Below, in pieces: positions 26,290-37,662 of a DNA stretch of 64,000 nt. A program made the translations under genes and the position numbers. Numbering within the stretch: the stretch's first letter is position 1; each line of letters starts with the position of its first letter. The notes beneath the pieces were generated by a model. That model was not told the DNA's origin, ran no database searches, and was given only the letters and a program-made list of their open reading frames with translations. Location: contig NC_135569.1 in assembly GCF_964340395.1 (NCBI RefSeq), forward strand, positions 8,906,540 to 8,970,539, read 5' to 3'. The stretch is from Glandiceps talaboti (taxonomy: Eukaryota; Hemichordata; Enteropneusta; Spengelidae).

Positions 26290-26705
26290 CAACAAACATA
26301 TATTTTTCAACATTAAAAGTTAACATGTTGAGACCATTTGAACAGGACATCAGTCAACAAACATATATTTTTCAACATTAAAAGTAACATGTTCAGATGG
26401 TCTGAACATGATATCATGTGTATTTTCAACATTAAAAGTATAAGACCATTTGAACAGGACATCAGTCAACAAACATATATTTTTCAACATTAAAAGTAAC
26501 ATGTCCAGATGGTCTGAACATGATATCACGTGTATTTTCAACATTAAAAGTATAAGACCATTTGAACAGGACATCAGTCAACAAACATATATTTTTCAAC
26601 ATTAAAAGTAACATGTTCAGATGGTCTGAATATGATACCACGTGTATTTTCATCATTAAAAGTATAAGACCATCTGAACAGGACATCAGTCAATAAACAT
26701 ATACA
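26290..26705. repeat. 112-bp tandem repeat, about 3.7 units
   Basis: Units start CAACAAACATATATTTTTCA at 26,355, 26,467 and 26,579, with a shortened unit at 26,290 and a partial one at 26,691. The units contain CATGTTCAGA-TGG-TCTGAACATG or a close variant, an inverted repeat with 10-bp arms. Confidence 0.93.
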
Positions 26706-27171
26706 AAACAATATCAGACCAGCTGAACAAGGTTCTTTAAATGCAATTAAAAGTATTCAAAATGTTTAAGTATTTAAAATATTGGTAGAATGTAACGGAA
26801 AATATGTGGGTCGGGTCAAAGGTCGTATCCTGAGCGACGATATCGGGTCAAATGTGGTATCACTGTTTCATTCCTACTTGAGGGCGAGCAGTTTTTATAA
26901 GGTTCCAGAACAAAGTGTGTATTTATTTTGAAAAGATTGTGATGACCAGGACTTGAATTCCTGAATTCATCCAGGAAAATATAAAACGATAGAATAATAT
27001 ATTGTGTTTTTAACTCTTTTGAAAGACAAGACAGAATAGATATATTATTAACACCCAATTCTATTCTACGTTACACTGTTTGACAATTCAATACAGTTGT
27101 ATTTGTAAGTGGCATTTGCTCATTGAAATTATTTATATAACAATTTGAAACATAAAGAGAAGATGAAAGCA

Positions 27172-27177
27172 TTTATT
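27172..27177 (-). terminator. Candidate poly(A) signal of receptor B
   Basis: AATAAA on the minus strand about 300 bp past the receptor B stop codon. Predicted by motif and position only. Confidence 0.4.
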
Positions 27178-27476
27178 GAGTAGCCATTGGATATGTGATA
27201 ATGATGATTTTTTTGTGCAAATGTGTACATTAAAGGGACAAGATGCAAATAAATGTGGGAGTGACCGTTGTTTTGGGGAGGGTCATTGTTTCCCTTGCAT
27301 TGCCAAGTGTTTGGGGAAGGATCAGTATTTTCAGTGCAGTGATATTTTTCATCACAGATCTTTTAATGACAGAGGGGAGAAGGTCAACCTTTTTCACGCA
27401 GTCGACTTCAGAAAAACACCCCCCCCCCCGAAAATTATGTGCAATTCCTCACAATAGATTTAATTATCATATAGCA

Positions 27477-28121
27477 TTATTCATCTTTGATGTCTATCGG
27501 ATTCTGCTGAGACATGTCGTTCATCGAATGTGCGTTTTCCAGTTTCGTGTCATCCATTTCACTGTTATCATAGGCAGATCCCATTGTGTATGCGCTAGTA
27601 ACTGCTGTTTCACTCTTGCGTTTACTAAACAGGCGCCGGCATGCCTTGCGAAATTGAGGATTGCAGAATGAATATATTATTGGGTTCATGCAACTATTGG
27701 CGTAAGGAATCAACAAACCAACATTTTTAGCCATTGGATGCATTGCATTTTCAGGCAAATAAATGAACATTAAGTTGTATGTGCACAACAACACGTAACA
27801 CATAAAGTATGCAAAGAAAACAATCATCAAAGTACGTGCTGTTTTCCAATGGGCCTTGTCGAACTTGCTTGTCTTTTGATCTTTGCCGTCATTACCTTTG
27901 ACCTGCCCTAACATGCCCCTGGTACTTTTCCATACCTCTACGACAATAACTATGTATAAGACGAGGGTCAGGATTGATGGAATATAGAACAACACAAGGT
28001 TGAAATAGAACGCCTTGAAATGTCGAAACCAGGACTTCTTCCCATACGGCAATACAAGTTTACATGCAAATGCAGATTTCCCTTCGTATGTGTCCCCGTG
28101 GTTCATACTACCATAGATAGT
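27477..28121 (-). CDS. Receptor B exon 3
   Basis: Loop 2 with its Cys, TM5 (FYIPSIL), TM6, TM7 NPIIY and the tail to the stop. The acceptor is TTTGTCCTTTAG, phase 0, starting T-I-Y-G-S. Confidence 0.93.
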   Translation of the reverse strand, partial: TIYGSMNHGDTYEGKSAFACKLVLPYGKKSWFRHFKAFYFNLVLFYIPSILTLVLYIVIVVEVWKSTRGMLGQVKGNDGKDQKTSKFDKAHWKTARTLMIVFFAYFMCYVLLCTYNLMFIYLPENAMHPMAKNVGLLIPYANSCMNPIIYSFCNPQFRKACRRLFSKRKSETAVTSAYTMGSAYDNSEMDDTKLENAHSMNDMSQQNPIDIKDE

Positions 28122-28301
28122 CTAAAGGACAAAACAACGAAACGAGATATTACTCTCATAAATAGATATAACGTTGGTCAGGAGATCCACTGATGCACTG
28201 ACAATGAAATAGCTACAACTACATAGCCCTCTAGGGTTTACAAAAAAACATTTTTTTTATGTAGAGAGTGAATGAAGTCATGTTGAGATTATATACGTGC
28301 G

Positions 28302-28332
<31 letters not shown>

Positions 28333-28386
28333 TGTATGTATGTATGTATGTATGTATGTATGTATGTATGTATGTGTGTGTGTGTC

Positions 28387-28418
<32 letters not shown>

Positions 28419-28557
28419 TGTATGTATGTATGTATGTATGTATGTATGTATGTATGTATGTATGTATGTATGTATGTATGTGTGTGTGCTCTGTGTGTGT
28501 ATGTATGTATGTATGTATGTATGTATGTATGTATGTATGTATGTATGTATGTATGTA

Positions 28558-28588
<31 letters not shown>

Positions 28589-31500
28589 ATGTATGTATGT
28601 ATGTATGTGTGTGTGCTCTGTGTGTCTGCATGTTTGCCTGTATGCATGTATGTAAATGTAACATTATTTATGTACGAGCGCGTATCTCACTGATTCTCCG
28701 TTAATATGTACAATTGCTACGTAGAACTTCAAATTTTGAGCCAAGTTACACAGAATAATGCGACACAGCTCTTTTGGCACACCAATAACGGAAAATAAGA
28801 CATTTAATTTAAACTATTTGAGATTATATATTGAGTGAACATTAGTTCTGACGAAAGTTCACAATGTTTCTTCAATTAGATCTCAACTATCGTGATGTGG
28901 CTTCACTTCGTCCATTACCAAAGAGCCTGTGACATTGTATATTTCTGATACAGTGAGTAACAAAGACTTGACTTGACCCGTAAAATTGTTACAAATTATC
29001 AAACTTAAATCTCCATATAAGTGATTGTTAACAATACTCAAACGTGATTAGTTGATGAGTAAACAGCTTATATATATACATTATCTCGTGTTGTTAAATC
29101 TTGTATTGCGACATTATTGTACCAGTAAAGAATCAGTGATCTGCGTGTGTGATGGACGACGTAGATAGCCGTTACCACGGTGACTGTTTTTACAGATAGT
29201 ATGATGACGACATTGAAACTAGTGTATTACTCGTACTGTGTATTTCTTTTAGTTTTATAAATTGAACTAATTAAGACACCTTTGTCCTTTGCAATATAAT
29301 ACTCATGTAACCAGTCAAACGACATTTAAATGTAATTATAGAATTCTAGTTGGGCTAATAATACAGACTTCATAATGACAACAGCAAGCCTTAATTGGAG
29401 ATTTTCTTTGAAATGTCAGTATATTTCTGGCTCACTAAAGGTCAGAATATATAGATGTTTGGCCTAGATCGTTCATATTTCCACATCAGAATATTAAGTA
29501 TTTTAGCTTGGCGGAGAAATTGACATCAATATGTAAGAGAATACAATGTTATAAAGGGCAATCCTGGTATTTTACTATGAAGTGGTGGTGGTCAGATAAA
29601 TTTACAACGTAATTAATTTGAAAATAGTATACTTTTTCCATCTGGTGTCAAGTCCCACCAAGTGGTAAAACAAAAGTTATTTTTATGACAAAGTTGGAGG
29701 CGCAGCAGACATACCTTGAACATGAACAATGTCGGGGAAGAAGCTGCCAGTGCTAACACCCACAGAATCACTAGTATGACCTTGGTTCTTGTCAAGGTAA
29801 AGCTGACTCTGAACTTCATCGGATGACAGATCGCAAAATATCGATCAATTGCTATGGCAACCATTGTAAACACGGTTATATTAAAGCCAACGTATCGCAT
29901 AAATCTGTGGATGATGCATAAGATGTCAATATTCCAAAGTATCGGCCACGTGGGACGGAAAAACTCCGTCACGTGGAATGCCACTACAACCAGTGCGAGC
30001 AGATCTCCTGTAAAAATATAAAAAATTAAAAACATGTATTTAGAAAGTTGCATATCCGTCATTTCCAATGGCGTAATTTCCAATGCATAGCCTGCTCGAC
30101 TTCCAAAAAGCCACCCCAGATACAACGATATAAATGCTAGCGTTCAGTTTCCTGATATCAAGCACAATGTAATCACTGGGGTCCATGTACATGAGCATTG
30201 ATTTGTGGATATTTCAATAACCGGAGAAGCAAGGACCATCACAGCAATTCCTCTTACATGGATCAAATATCAGTACATGTTGTACTTTGAGATAAAATCA
30301 ACATGCATTGCATATCGTTATCCGTGGGTTGATGTTGTTGAAGAAACACTTACTTTATCGTATATTGTTTGTTGTGATTTATTTTGATTTACTATATGAT
30401 TTACTATGACCGCCATATAAGACTCCATGGCAAGACAGGGAGGTAAGCCTCAAAGGCTTAGATAATTTAATAACACTGTGATGATAAAATATAGCACACT
30501 TTGACATTCTGATATGTATTGGCTATCTAGTGAAATTTACACAATACAGTGTTTACATGGAATTCAGTAACACAGTGTCTGATATCATGAAATGTACACA
30601 CTACAGTGTTTACTGGAACTCAGTAAACACAGTGTGTCTGATATCATGAAATGTACACACTACAGTGACACACAGTGTTCATTAGAACTCAGTAATCACA
30701 GTGTCTGATATCAAGGAATGTACACAATACAGTGTTCATTTGAACTCAGTAATCACAGTGTGTCTGATATCATGAAATGTACACAATACAGGGTTTATTA
30801 GAACTCAGTAATCACAGTGTGTGTGATATCATAAAATGTACACAATGCAGTGTTCATTACACCTCAGTAATCACAGTGTGTGCGATATCATAAAAGGTAT
30901 TATAAACAATATGACACGAGAATAATTAAAGCACAGATTCTTTACAGTGGAAATTCTCGTCATCCCCGATTCCTAACATTTTACCTTCACTTTAACGTCA
31001 TTCTCGGTCTCTGTTTTATCAATTACTTGTAAATGTCGCTGTATACATAGTTTGAAATTAAGTTATTATTATAGACGATGGAAATAATGTGACAGTGATT
31101 TTAGGGTGTAAGTAATTACATCCAATGTAAGTAATTACATCCAATGTAATTACAGACGAAATTGATTTTTATTTAATGTATAAAGTATAATGTAAAGTGA
31201 ACGACACAGACAAGAAACTAATAATGACAAATTATACAGCCCGTTTCAAGCTACCGTTCATCTACTCTGTTTGATATAACCAAGCAGAAACAAATAAGAA
31301 AACTAAAATGGCAAGGTTGCTATTTCTTGCTACATTGTGTCTATTATGAAGTAAACAATTTAAACATACTGCAATTGTACGCAGACACGTGAGCACCAAT
31401 GTTTTGACGTCTGCATGGTGGCACTTTAGTTCACACTTTAATTCAGACAAAATGTAGCAACTGTGTTCATTTCTATCTTAAAGTGTAGCATATACAGTTT

Positions 31501-32177
31501 CTTATTGGTTTCAGCATGGTTGTATCAATCAGAGCTCAGTGAATGGTAATTTGAAACTGACTGTAGCTGAAGTATTTGTAAAGTACTTATTACTTGTAGG
31601 AATCATGGACTGTTTAAGATGCAATGACGGAGAAATCTAATGCCTCAAATATAACCCTTGTAAAGTTATATTGATTCACTACTTATCACTCCTACTACAA
31701 TTTTCTTTCACTCGTGAACATCATTTTCAAAGGGTGAAGAATTGATCAAACGATGAATCTACTTTATGTTTTCGCTTTGTTAGTCTCAGTACACATATTT
31801 TCTCATGTAAGCCAAAGAGATAAAACTTGACAGAGAAAGGGCATAGTGCTCGTTACAGTAGAGTAAGCAGCTAGCAGGCAATGTAGTTATGTGGAACTTC
31901 CACACGCGATTCCATTTACTGAACGTACGTGTATGATTACTTGTGATATTCTTTACATAAATTTACCGTGAATTTACATGGTGTAGGAAGTCGGGGAGGC
32001 TTTTAAAGACCCTTTTCTGTTCTTAGCCCATTATGATGAATTAGTGTAGTAGCAATAAGCCTTCTGGTAAACTGTTGTAAATGTCTACATGACATTAAGT
32101 TAAAAAAATATCTGCGTTTTATGCAACCTAGGTATTTTTAATGAATTGAAATTGTTTTAATTTCAACCTGATTCCTC

Positions 32178-32270
<93 letters not shown>

Positions 32271-35200
32271 AAATTTAAAATATTATAGAAGTATAATTGT
32301 TCAAACAGAACAGTTTACCTTATTTTTTGAACGACGTGAATTTTAATCACAACAACAAAGTTCTACAGATATCAATATAAAATTGATAATTCACGCACAA
32401 TTATAACAACGCGTAAGTATGAAGTATAAGTCTCGGAAATACAAATATTTGTATATATACTCCAAAAAGAACTTAAGATCAGAAAAGCTTCAGTTTATTA
32501 GTAAAATAACACATTTTCGATAAATCATTTTGATCAAATGAATTGCGAAAAAAAAACCCCATAAAATAGTCTCCAAGATATATATACCCATACTCCGTAA
32601 AACGATTAGCAATGGGAAACATACATTAACGTTGGCTGCATAATTTGCCGTGCTCTCAGGCGTTTCACATTGGTTTATTTTATTATACAACTTCCCCTAT
32701 ATCGTTGTAATAGCATACATTGACGTGGTCTGAGTACACAGTATTAGTTTATGGTATGGTAAATAACGTTCAATGTATAATATCTTTTAGCGTTCTACTG
32801 ACTCTGCATATAAATTGAAGCAATACTATTTTTCACTTAACAGATAAAATCAATATTGCATAGCTTAGCAAAGCAGGCACCAAGCTTAAAATCAATAGAT
32901 CAGACGATGACTTGATTTATCGCAACATGACATTTAGCATCATGGGCATTAAATCGATATAACCATCCTACAATATATACCTCATCACGGTCAGCATTAA
33001 GCAGTTTCGATTTTAGACATGCAGTACGTTCCTATGACAAGAGTTTCGTTCATGTCAGCATTCATAAATACCTTACCATCATGAAAATGATTCTGAATAT
33101 TGATCACAGAACAGTATAACATGTTTTCATTGAATTTCAACCCAGTAACATAGTATGATCTTCATTACGTTATATGTCGTTTCCATGACAATGGTATTTC
33201 ATACCTGATATTCAATTTTATGTTATCTTTTAATCTTTATTTTTCATTAGTCAACATTCATAACGTACAAGCTATTCATACTGGATATAGATTGTCATGA
33301 AATAATATATTCGATATTTTGAACAAAATACGATTTCGACCAGCATTACATTATAACTGACAGGTGGATAAATGACTGAGTTTGGATAACTTTCAAACTG
33401 GACAGTATTTTCAGAAATGGTTTCAAACTGTTTGAAAGACTTTTTGATTTCACAGTTTTGAACAAAAATGTCTTGATATATGATTCAGAATATGGTGTGA
33501 CAAATCATTGCATAATTATATTGTTTGAATCATGACAGATATCTCAGCTCAAAGTCCTAGCGTGCAAGTGCATTTTATAGATTCTACCTGTAAAAATAAT
33601 AATGCAGTTTTATATAGTGTTTTCCACAGTGAGCTCAAAGTGCTGATCATTACCCCTCGGTAAGGACCTGTTATATAACTGTCCTTTATACTTCCTCAAC
33701 TCCTCTGGGAGCATACAATCCATTGCAGCCTTTAAAAGTGCATAGGATTACATACTACACCAGGCAACCTCTATCCTACCAGGTCCCCAAATCAGCTGGG
33801 TTGACCGAGGCACAATCATGGTTCAAATCTTGTCCGACCGAGGACTATAGCCATATGCGTTCAGAAACAAACGATAGCAACGAGGCTTGAACCAACAACT
33901 TGCAGGTTCCAAGCCAGTCGTTCTAATCATTAACCATCGTGAGTCGAGTAAATGCTGTAAAGGATGGGCTTATAGACATTGACTCGTAAAACGAGAAATT
34001 CTGAAGTTAAGGACATACACAGTCACCATTTGAACAGTTGCGTGATTGCATGACATGTAAATGCGATGATCTTTGATAAACGAGAACAGACATGGTTTCT
34101 GGGCAGTGTATCCTCATTAGTCAATCTAAGCAACTATGGTTCAACATGCAAAGTAGTCTTGTCGAAATCAAAATACAGATGACTGTCTTAGAATTAAGCA
34201 TTTAAAGCTGCACTAGCTGCAAGTGGAACGTTTTCTGAAACTGTTCTGTTGGATATACTAACTTACTCATAATATCGTACACCCTGTACAGTATTGAATC
34301 ACCTTTCGGTAAATGTATTTGTGTAGCTGTACACATAATATGCTACAATAAATCCCATCAAAATTGATTTGTGGGTCCGCACCCTAAATCAGCTGCCCAA
34401 CGCGATCACAATGTTAATCTGTTACTATACTTGTGGATAAAATCGACCCCTAGTTAGCATGTACAGTCGCCAATAATCGGTATTTTAAATGTTCAGTGAA
34501 TATACTGTTGGATCGAAGAAATACAGTAACTTCAGTTACAACTAGTGCAGCTTTTAGTTCATAGACCAAAAGTGTACATTTTCATCAGATGATATTATAG
34601 TCAGATGCATACAAAACTATTTTTAATATTAAACATATTGAATCGCAAATTGACGTCATACTGTAGCTGTGCAGTAATATCATATTCGCAATATGAGATG
34701 TAAACTAGTTTTCAATAGATGTACTATGCTGTTATGACACGTCCTGTAGTTTATGTTATTACTTTTTGATATGTGTGTGTGTGTCTTTCCACGTCATTAA
34801 TTCTGGAGCCTGTAAATGCGACTAGTTCCCGTTGGTTTTTTCCAGTAAAATGAATGAATGAATGAATGAATGAATGAATGAATGAATGAATGCATGAATG
34901 CATGAATGAATGAATGAATGAATGAAAGAATGAATGAATGAATGAATGAATGGATGGATGGATGGATGGATGGATGGATGGATGGGTGAATGAATGGATG
35001 GATGGGTGAATGAATGGATTGATAGGTGGATGGATGAATGAATGAATAAATGAATGGATGGATGGATGGGTGGGTGGGTGAATGAATGGATTGACAGGTG
35101 GATGAATGAACGAATGGATGAATGAATGAATGAATGAATGAATGGATGGGTGGGTGAATGAATGGATTGACAGGTGGATGAAAGAATGAATGAATGGATG

Positions 35201-36062
35201 GATGGATGAATGAATGTATGAATGTATGAATGAATGAATGAATGAATGAATGAATGAATGAATGAATGAATGAATGAATGAATGAAAGCGGGAAGGATAG
35301 AAAAAAATTCCTACAGTCACGAGACTTTGTGGTGTTGGTGCCTGAATACTTCTGCCCTCAGTCTATGTGACTTTTGTATTATTAGAATAGTGGATTACAT
35401 CTGTGATTAATTACATAGACGTGTCGTCTGTTATTTACTTAGCAACAAAGATGATCTCTTTATTCTTTCACCTCGACATCTAATTTTCTGATAGCAGAAA
35501 ATAATAATGACACATTATTCCTAAATTGATACCTATAGTTTTTATAAAGATTATGGTAAAGAAATCAGGTTTTGTTAAATATCCGCGGTCAATGTATAGA
35601 TAATAATTAAATCTAGATTAAATTTAATAGGCTTTGCCAATTTAGAATGAATCGAATCGATAATTGGTCTTTTTGCCATTCTAGGCCTCTGGCAAAGTTG
35701 CATTTTTATCTTTAATAAGCGATAACTACGTATAATCAAATCATTAACCGAACGACGTACAAAAGCATGTATATACACTAAAGAACTGATATCTTTACGT
35801 TGTGATAATTTCTTGGCATCTGTGAAAAACCTTATCAGCGAGTCCAGCGTTGTTATGATTTCATCTTTAGATCGTGGTAAGCAGTACAATTGGGTATCAT
35901 CTAGATGCACAGATATGGAAATGAATGAAGCAAAAAGATATCAAAATTCTATTTTCAATTCGAGTAAATCCATTTGAAAATGACTTGATGTTCGGGCGAT
36001 TACTAGTAACTTAATCACATTGCCTTATAGTTGTTTAATGGTTTTAATGCACATGTTTTCAT

Positions 36063-36130
<68 letters not shown>

Positions 36131-36260
36131 TCATCATCATCGTCACCATCACCATATTGTGTTCGTCTACGTCGCATACAATCGTCTTCATTTACGTCCT
36201 TTACACATCATCAAACTACCACTGAAGTATTGTGACCGACGAGTATCTTGCCTTAGGGTT

Positions 36261-36359
<99 letters not shown>

Positions 36360-37518
36360 TCCCTAACCTACCTACCCTATTTTCTGAGTCATGTTATAGG
36401 AAACAAACGATTTTTGAATTTTTTTCCTGTCAGCAACCAAAACTCAATTTGCGAAAGTCCGATATTTTACATTTGTGTTAAGTAACTTATGTTATCTATG
36501 ACGTGACAAGCTTGTCCTAATAGATTATTTTATGGGTAATGACATTTCCTCTTTAGTTCACCACACTGGTACCAAACATGTACAAGTTTTCGCTAATAAT
36601 AAGATCAACTTGAAAAAGCTTCATTTATTCATATGAAGCCACTTCACTGTATGATAACAGATGGTTCAGAAAGTAGGACAAGTCAATTGCATAGTCGTAA
36701 ACCACAGCCATTCTTTTACGGTAATTGTGGAACGTCGCCTTTACAAGTGAATATAACAAAGTACAAATTTTATCTTGGTTATAGCTGGGTTAATGGCAGG
36801 TAGGCAGGTAGTGTACCACGTTTTTTTTTTAAACTCTTTTTATTTACAATGTAAACATTATACACTATTTGCAATTGTTGCATGGACGACGAATAAAACG
36901 ATACAACATTCAACTAATAAGTGCAAAATGTAAAAAAATAGCAACATAAAGCAAACGTACAGAAATTAAATCTATTAAAGCCATTCCCAAGGAACGATGG
37001 TTATAATTTGCATACACGCCCGTGATAAAAATAACAGATTTTTTTGTTATCTAAAAAAAGCTGTCATCTGCATGATGCATCAAGTTGAAGAAGTCCAAAC
37101 TGAAGTACAGATACAAGTAGATTATACGCATTGATAAATATGTATACTTACCTAATGCTAGATTCAATACATATAGCGATGCATTAGATCGACGGTATTT
37201 CTTCTGGAGGTACACGGCCAGAACCAGAATATTACCAAAGACCCCAACCACACACACAGCTGTAAGGAAAGGAACTTCAAAACTGTTGGTAGTCAGTGGC
37301 ATTTCATGTCCAGTTCCATTAGCCGTTGACGAATCATTTTCAAAATCTGTCAAGTTTGCCCACACCGTTGTGTCTGAACCAGACTGTAGTGTTACAGATG
37401 TTGGAATCGAATGGACACCTGTAGACGACACACTATCTGACGAATTTTCCATTGCTTTCACGGTACTGTTGAGGCCAACCCAGCTAGAATTCGGTGCAAA
37501 CGCGTCAGAGTTATTCAT
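27477..37518 (-). CDS. Class A GPCR, complete three-exon gene (receptor B)
   Basis: Exons 37,152-37,518, 29,715-30,007 and 27,477-28,121 join into one frame of 434 residues. The N-terminus (1-80) has many N-x-S/T sites. TM1 (about 82-104) has GN, TM2 starts at NLALGD, the TM3 Cys is at 153, DRY at 177-179 is followed by FAICHP, and the end of TM7 reads NSCMNPIIYSF followed by CNPQFRKACRRL. The tail is short and rich in Ser, Asp and Met. TM6 reads CYVL where CWxP is expected. Intron positions and phases equal those of receptor A, so the two genes arose by duplication. Intron 1 is about 7.1 kb and full of repeats. A TATA/octamer/CRE promoter lies just upstream. Ligand unknown. Confidence 0.92.
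28304..28655. repeat. (TATG)n array in receptor B intron 2
   Basis: About 350 bp of TATG units with short TG interruptions. The long Met-Tyr-Val-Cys and Ile-His-Thr-Tyr frames on both strands are repeat translations. Confidence 0.95.
29715..30007 (-). CDS. Receptor B exon 2
   Basis: TM2 to TM4, from GDLLALVV through AIDRYFAICHP to TLFMFK, 293 bp. The acceptor is ATTTTTACAG and the donor GTATGT, phase 0. Confidence 0.93.
30525..30897. repeat. Imperfect minisatellite of about 60 bp, 6 units
   Basis: Units in receptor B intron 1 share ACAATACAGTGTTCATT, AACTCAGTAATCACAGTGTG and CTGATATCATGAAATGTACA. Confidence 0.88.
31237..31563. mobile_element. TIR family 1 element, complete copy
   Basis: This 327-bp element starts CAGCCCGTTTCAAGCTACCG and ends with the inverted counterpart (CAGTCAGTTTCAAATTACCA on the minus strand). 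The inverted repeats run about 65 bp, to AATAAGAAACT. TA flanks both ends, the target duplication of Tc1/mariner-type elements. It has no coding capacity, so it is a MITE-like element. It lies in intron 1 of receptor B. Confidence 0.82.
32183..32268. repeat. (TA)n microsatellite
   Basis: About 43 TA units in receptor B intron 1. Confidence 0.95.
33600..33948 (-). mobile_element. tRNA-derived SINE
   Basis: On the minus strand the head reads as a tRNA-like promoter. An A-box-like TGGTTAATGATTAGAACG is followed 30-odd bases later by a B box, GGTTCAAGCC. The body has GGTTGACC, CCTGGTGTAGT and CCAGAGGAGTTGAGGAAGTA, and the tail has GAGCTCACTGTGG. That tail resembles the central domain of SINEs spread through marine invertebrates. 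Lies in receptor B intron 1. Confidence 0.7.
34200..34560. repeat. Interspersed repeat in receptor B intron 1
   Basis: Colinear with 19,271-19,645 in receptor A intron 1; the shared blocks are given there. Confidence 0.55.
34850..35286. repeat. GAAT/GGAT tetranucleotide array
   Basis: About 435 bp of GAAT units with GGAT, GGGT and GCAT variants. The minus-strand frame of Ser-Phe-Ile-His repeats is not a gene. Confidence 0.95.
35560..35935 (-). mobile_element. LINE relic with reverse transcriptase motif
   Basis: The minus-strand frame opens VHLDDTQLYC, matching the YADDTQLY active-site block of CR1/L2-type LINE reverse transcriptases, with Tyr-Ala changed to His-Leu. After about 100 codons, IHSKLAKPIKFNLDLIIIYT resembles the later LHWLPV-R-FK-LLL-YK block. 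The spacing is too short, so an internal deletion is likely. Old relic in receptor B intron 1. Confidence 0.65.
36063..36131. repeat. (CAT)n microsatellite
   Basis: About 22 CAT units. The His- and Ser-run frames are artefacts. Confidence 0.95.
36259..36359. repeat. (ACA)n microsatellite
   Basis: About 33 ACA units with one ATA. Confidence 0.95.
37152..37518 (-). CDS. Receptor B exon 1
   Basis: Start Met, glycosylated N-terminus, TM1 with GN and the start of TM2. The donor is GTAAGT, phase 1. The Met opens with NNSDAF and sits about 65 nt below the expected transcription start. Confidence 0.92.
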
Positions 37519-37609
37519 CGTTATTGAGATCAGCCGTCGCTGTGTCTATCTAAGGTTAACAGATAAAACATGAATTAAGTAATCAGTACATCTATAGCTT
37601 TGCACGCTA

Positions 37610-37662
37610 TATTTATATCCAGTATTTATGCAAATCCTATGCTAATATTGATAGTGACGTCA
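37610..37662 (-). promoter_or_regulatory. Predicted receptor B core promoter: CRE, octamer, TATA
   Basis: Reading in the direction of transcription, a palindromic CRE, TGACGTCA (37,655-37,662), is followed by an octamer ATTTGCAT (37,628-37,635) and a TATAAATA box (37,610-37,617). The start codon is 91 bp below the TATA box, allowing a 5' UTR of about 65 nt. CREB-type and POU-type factors are the established binders of the first two motifs. Use here is inferred. Confidence 0.55.

Noticed and set aside
27243-27671. 142-codon plus-strand frame
   Set aside because: Overlaps receptor B exon 3 antisense and lacks motifs; a shadow frame.
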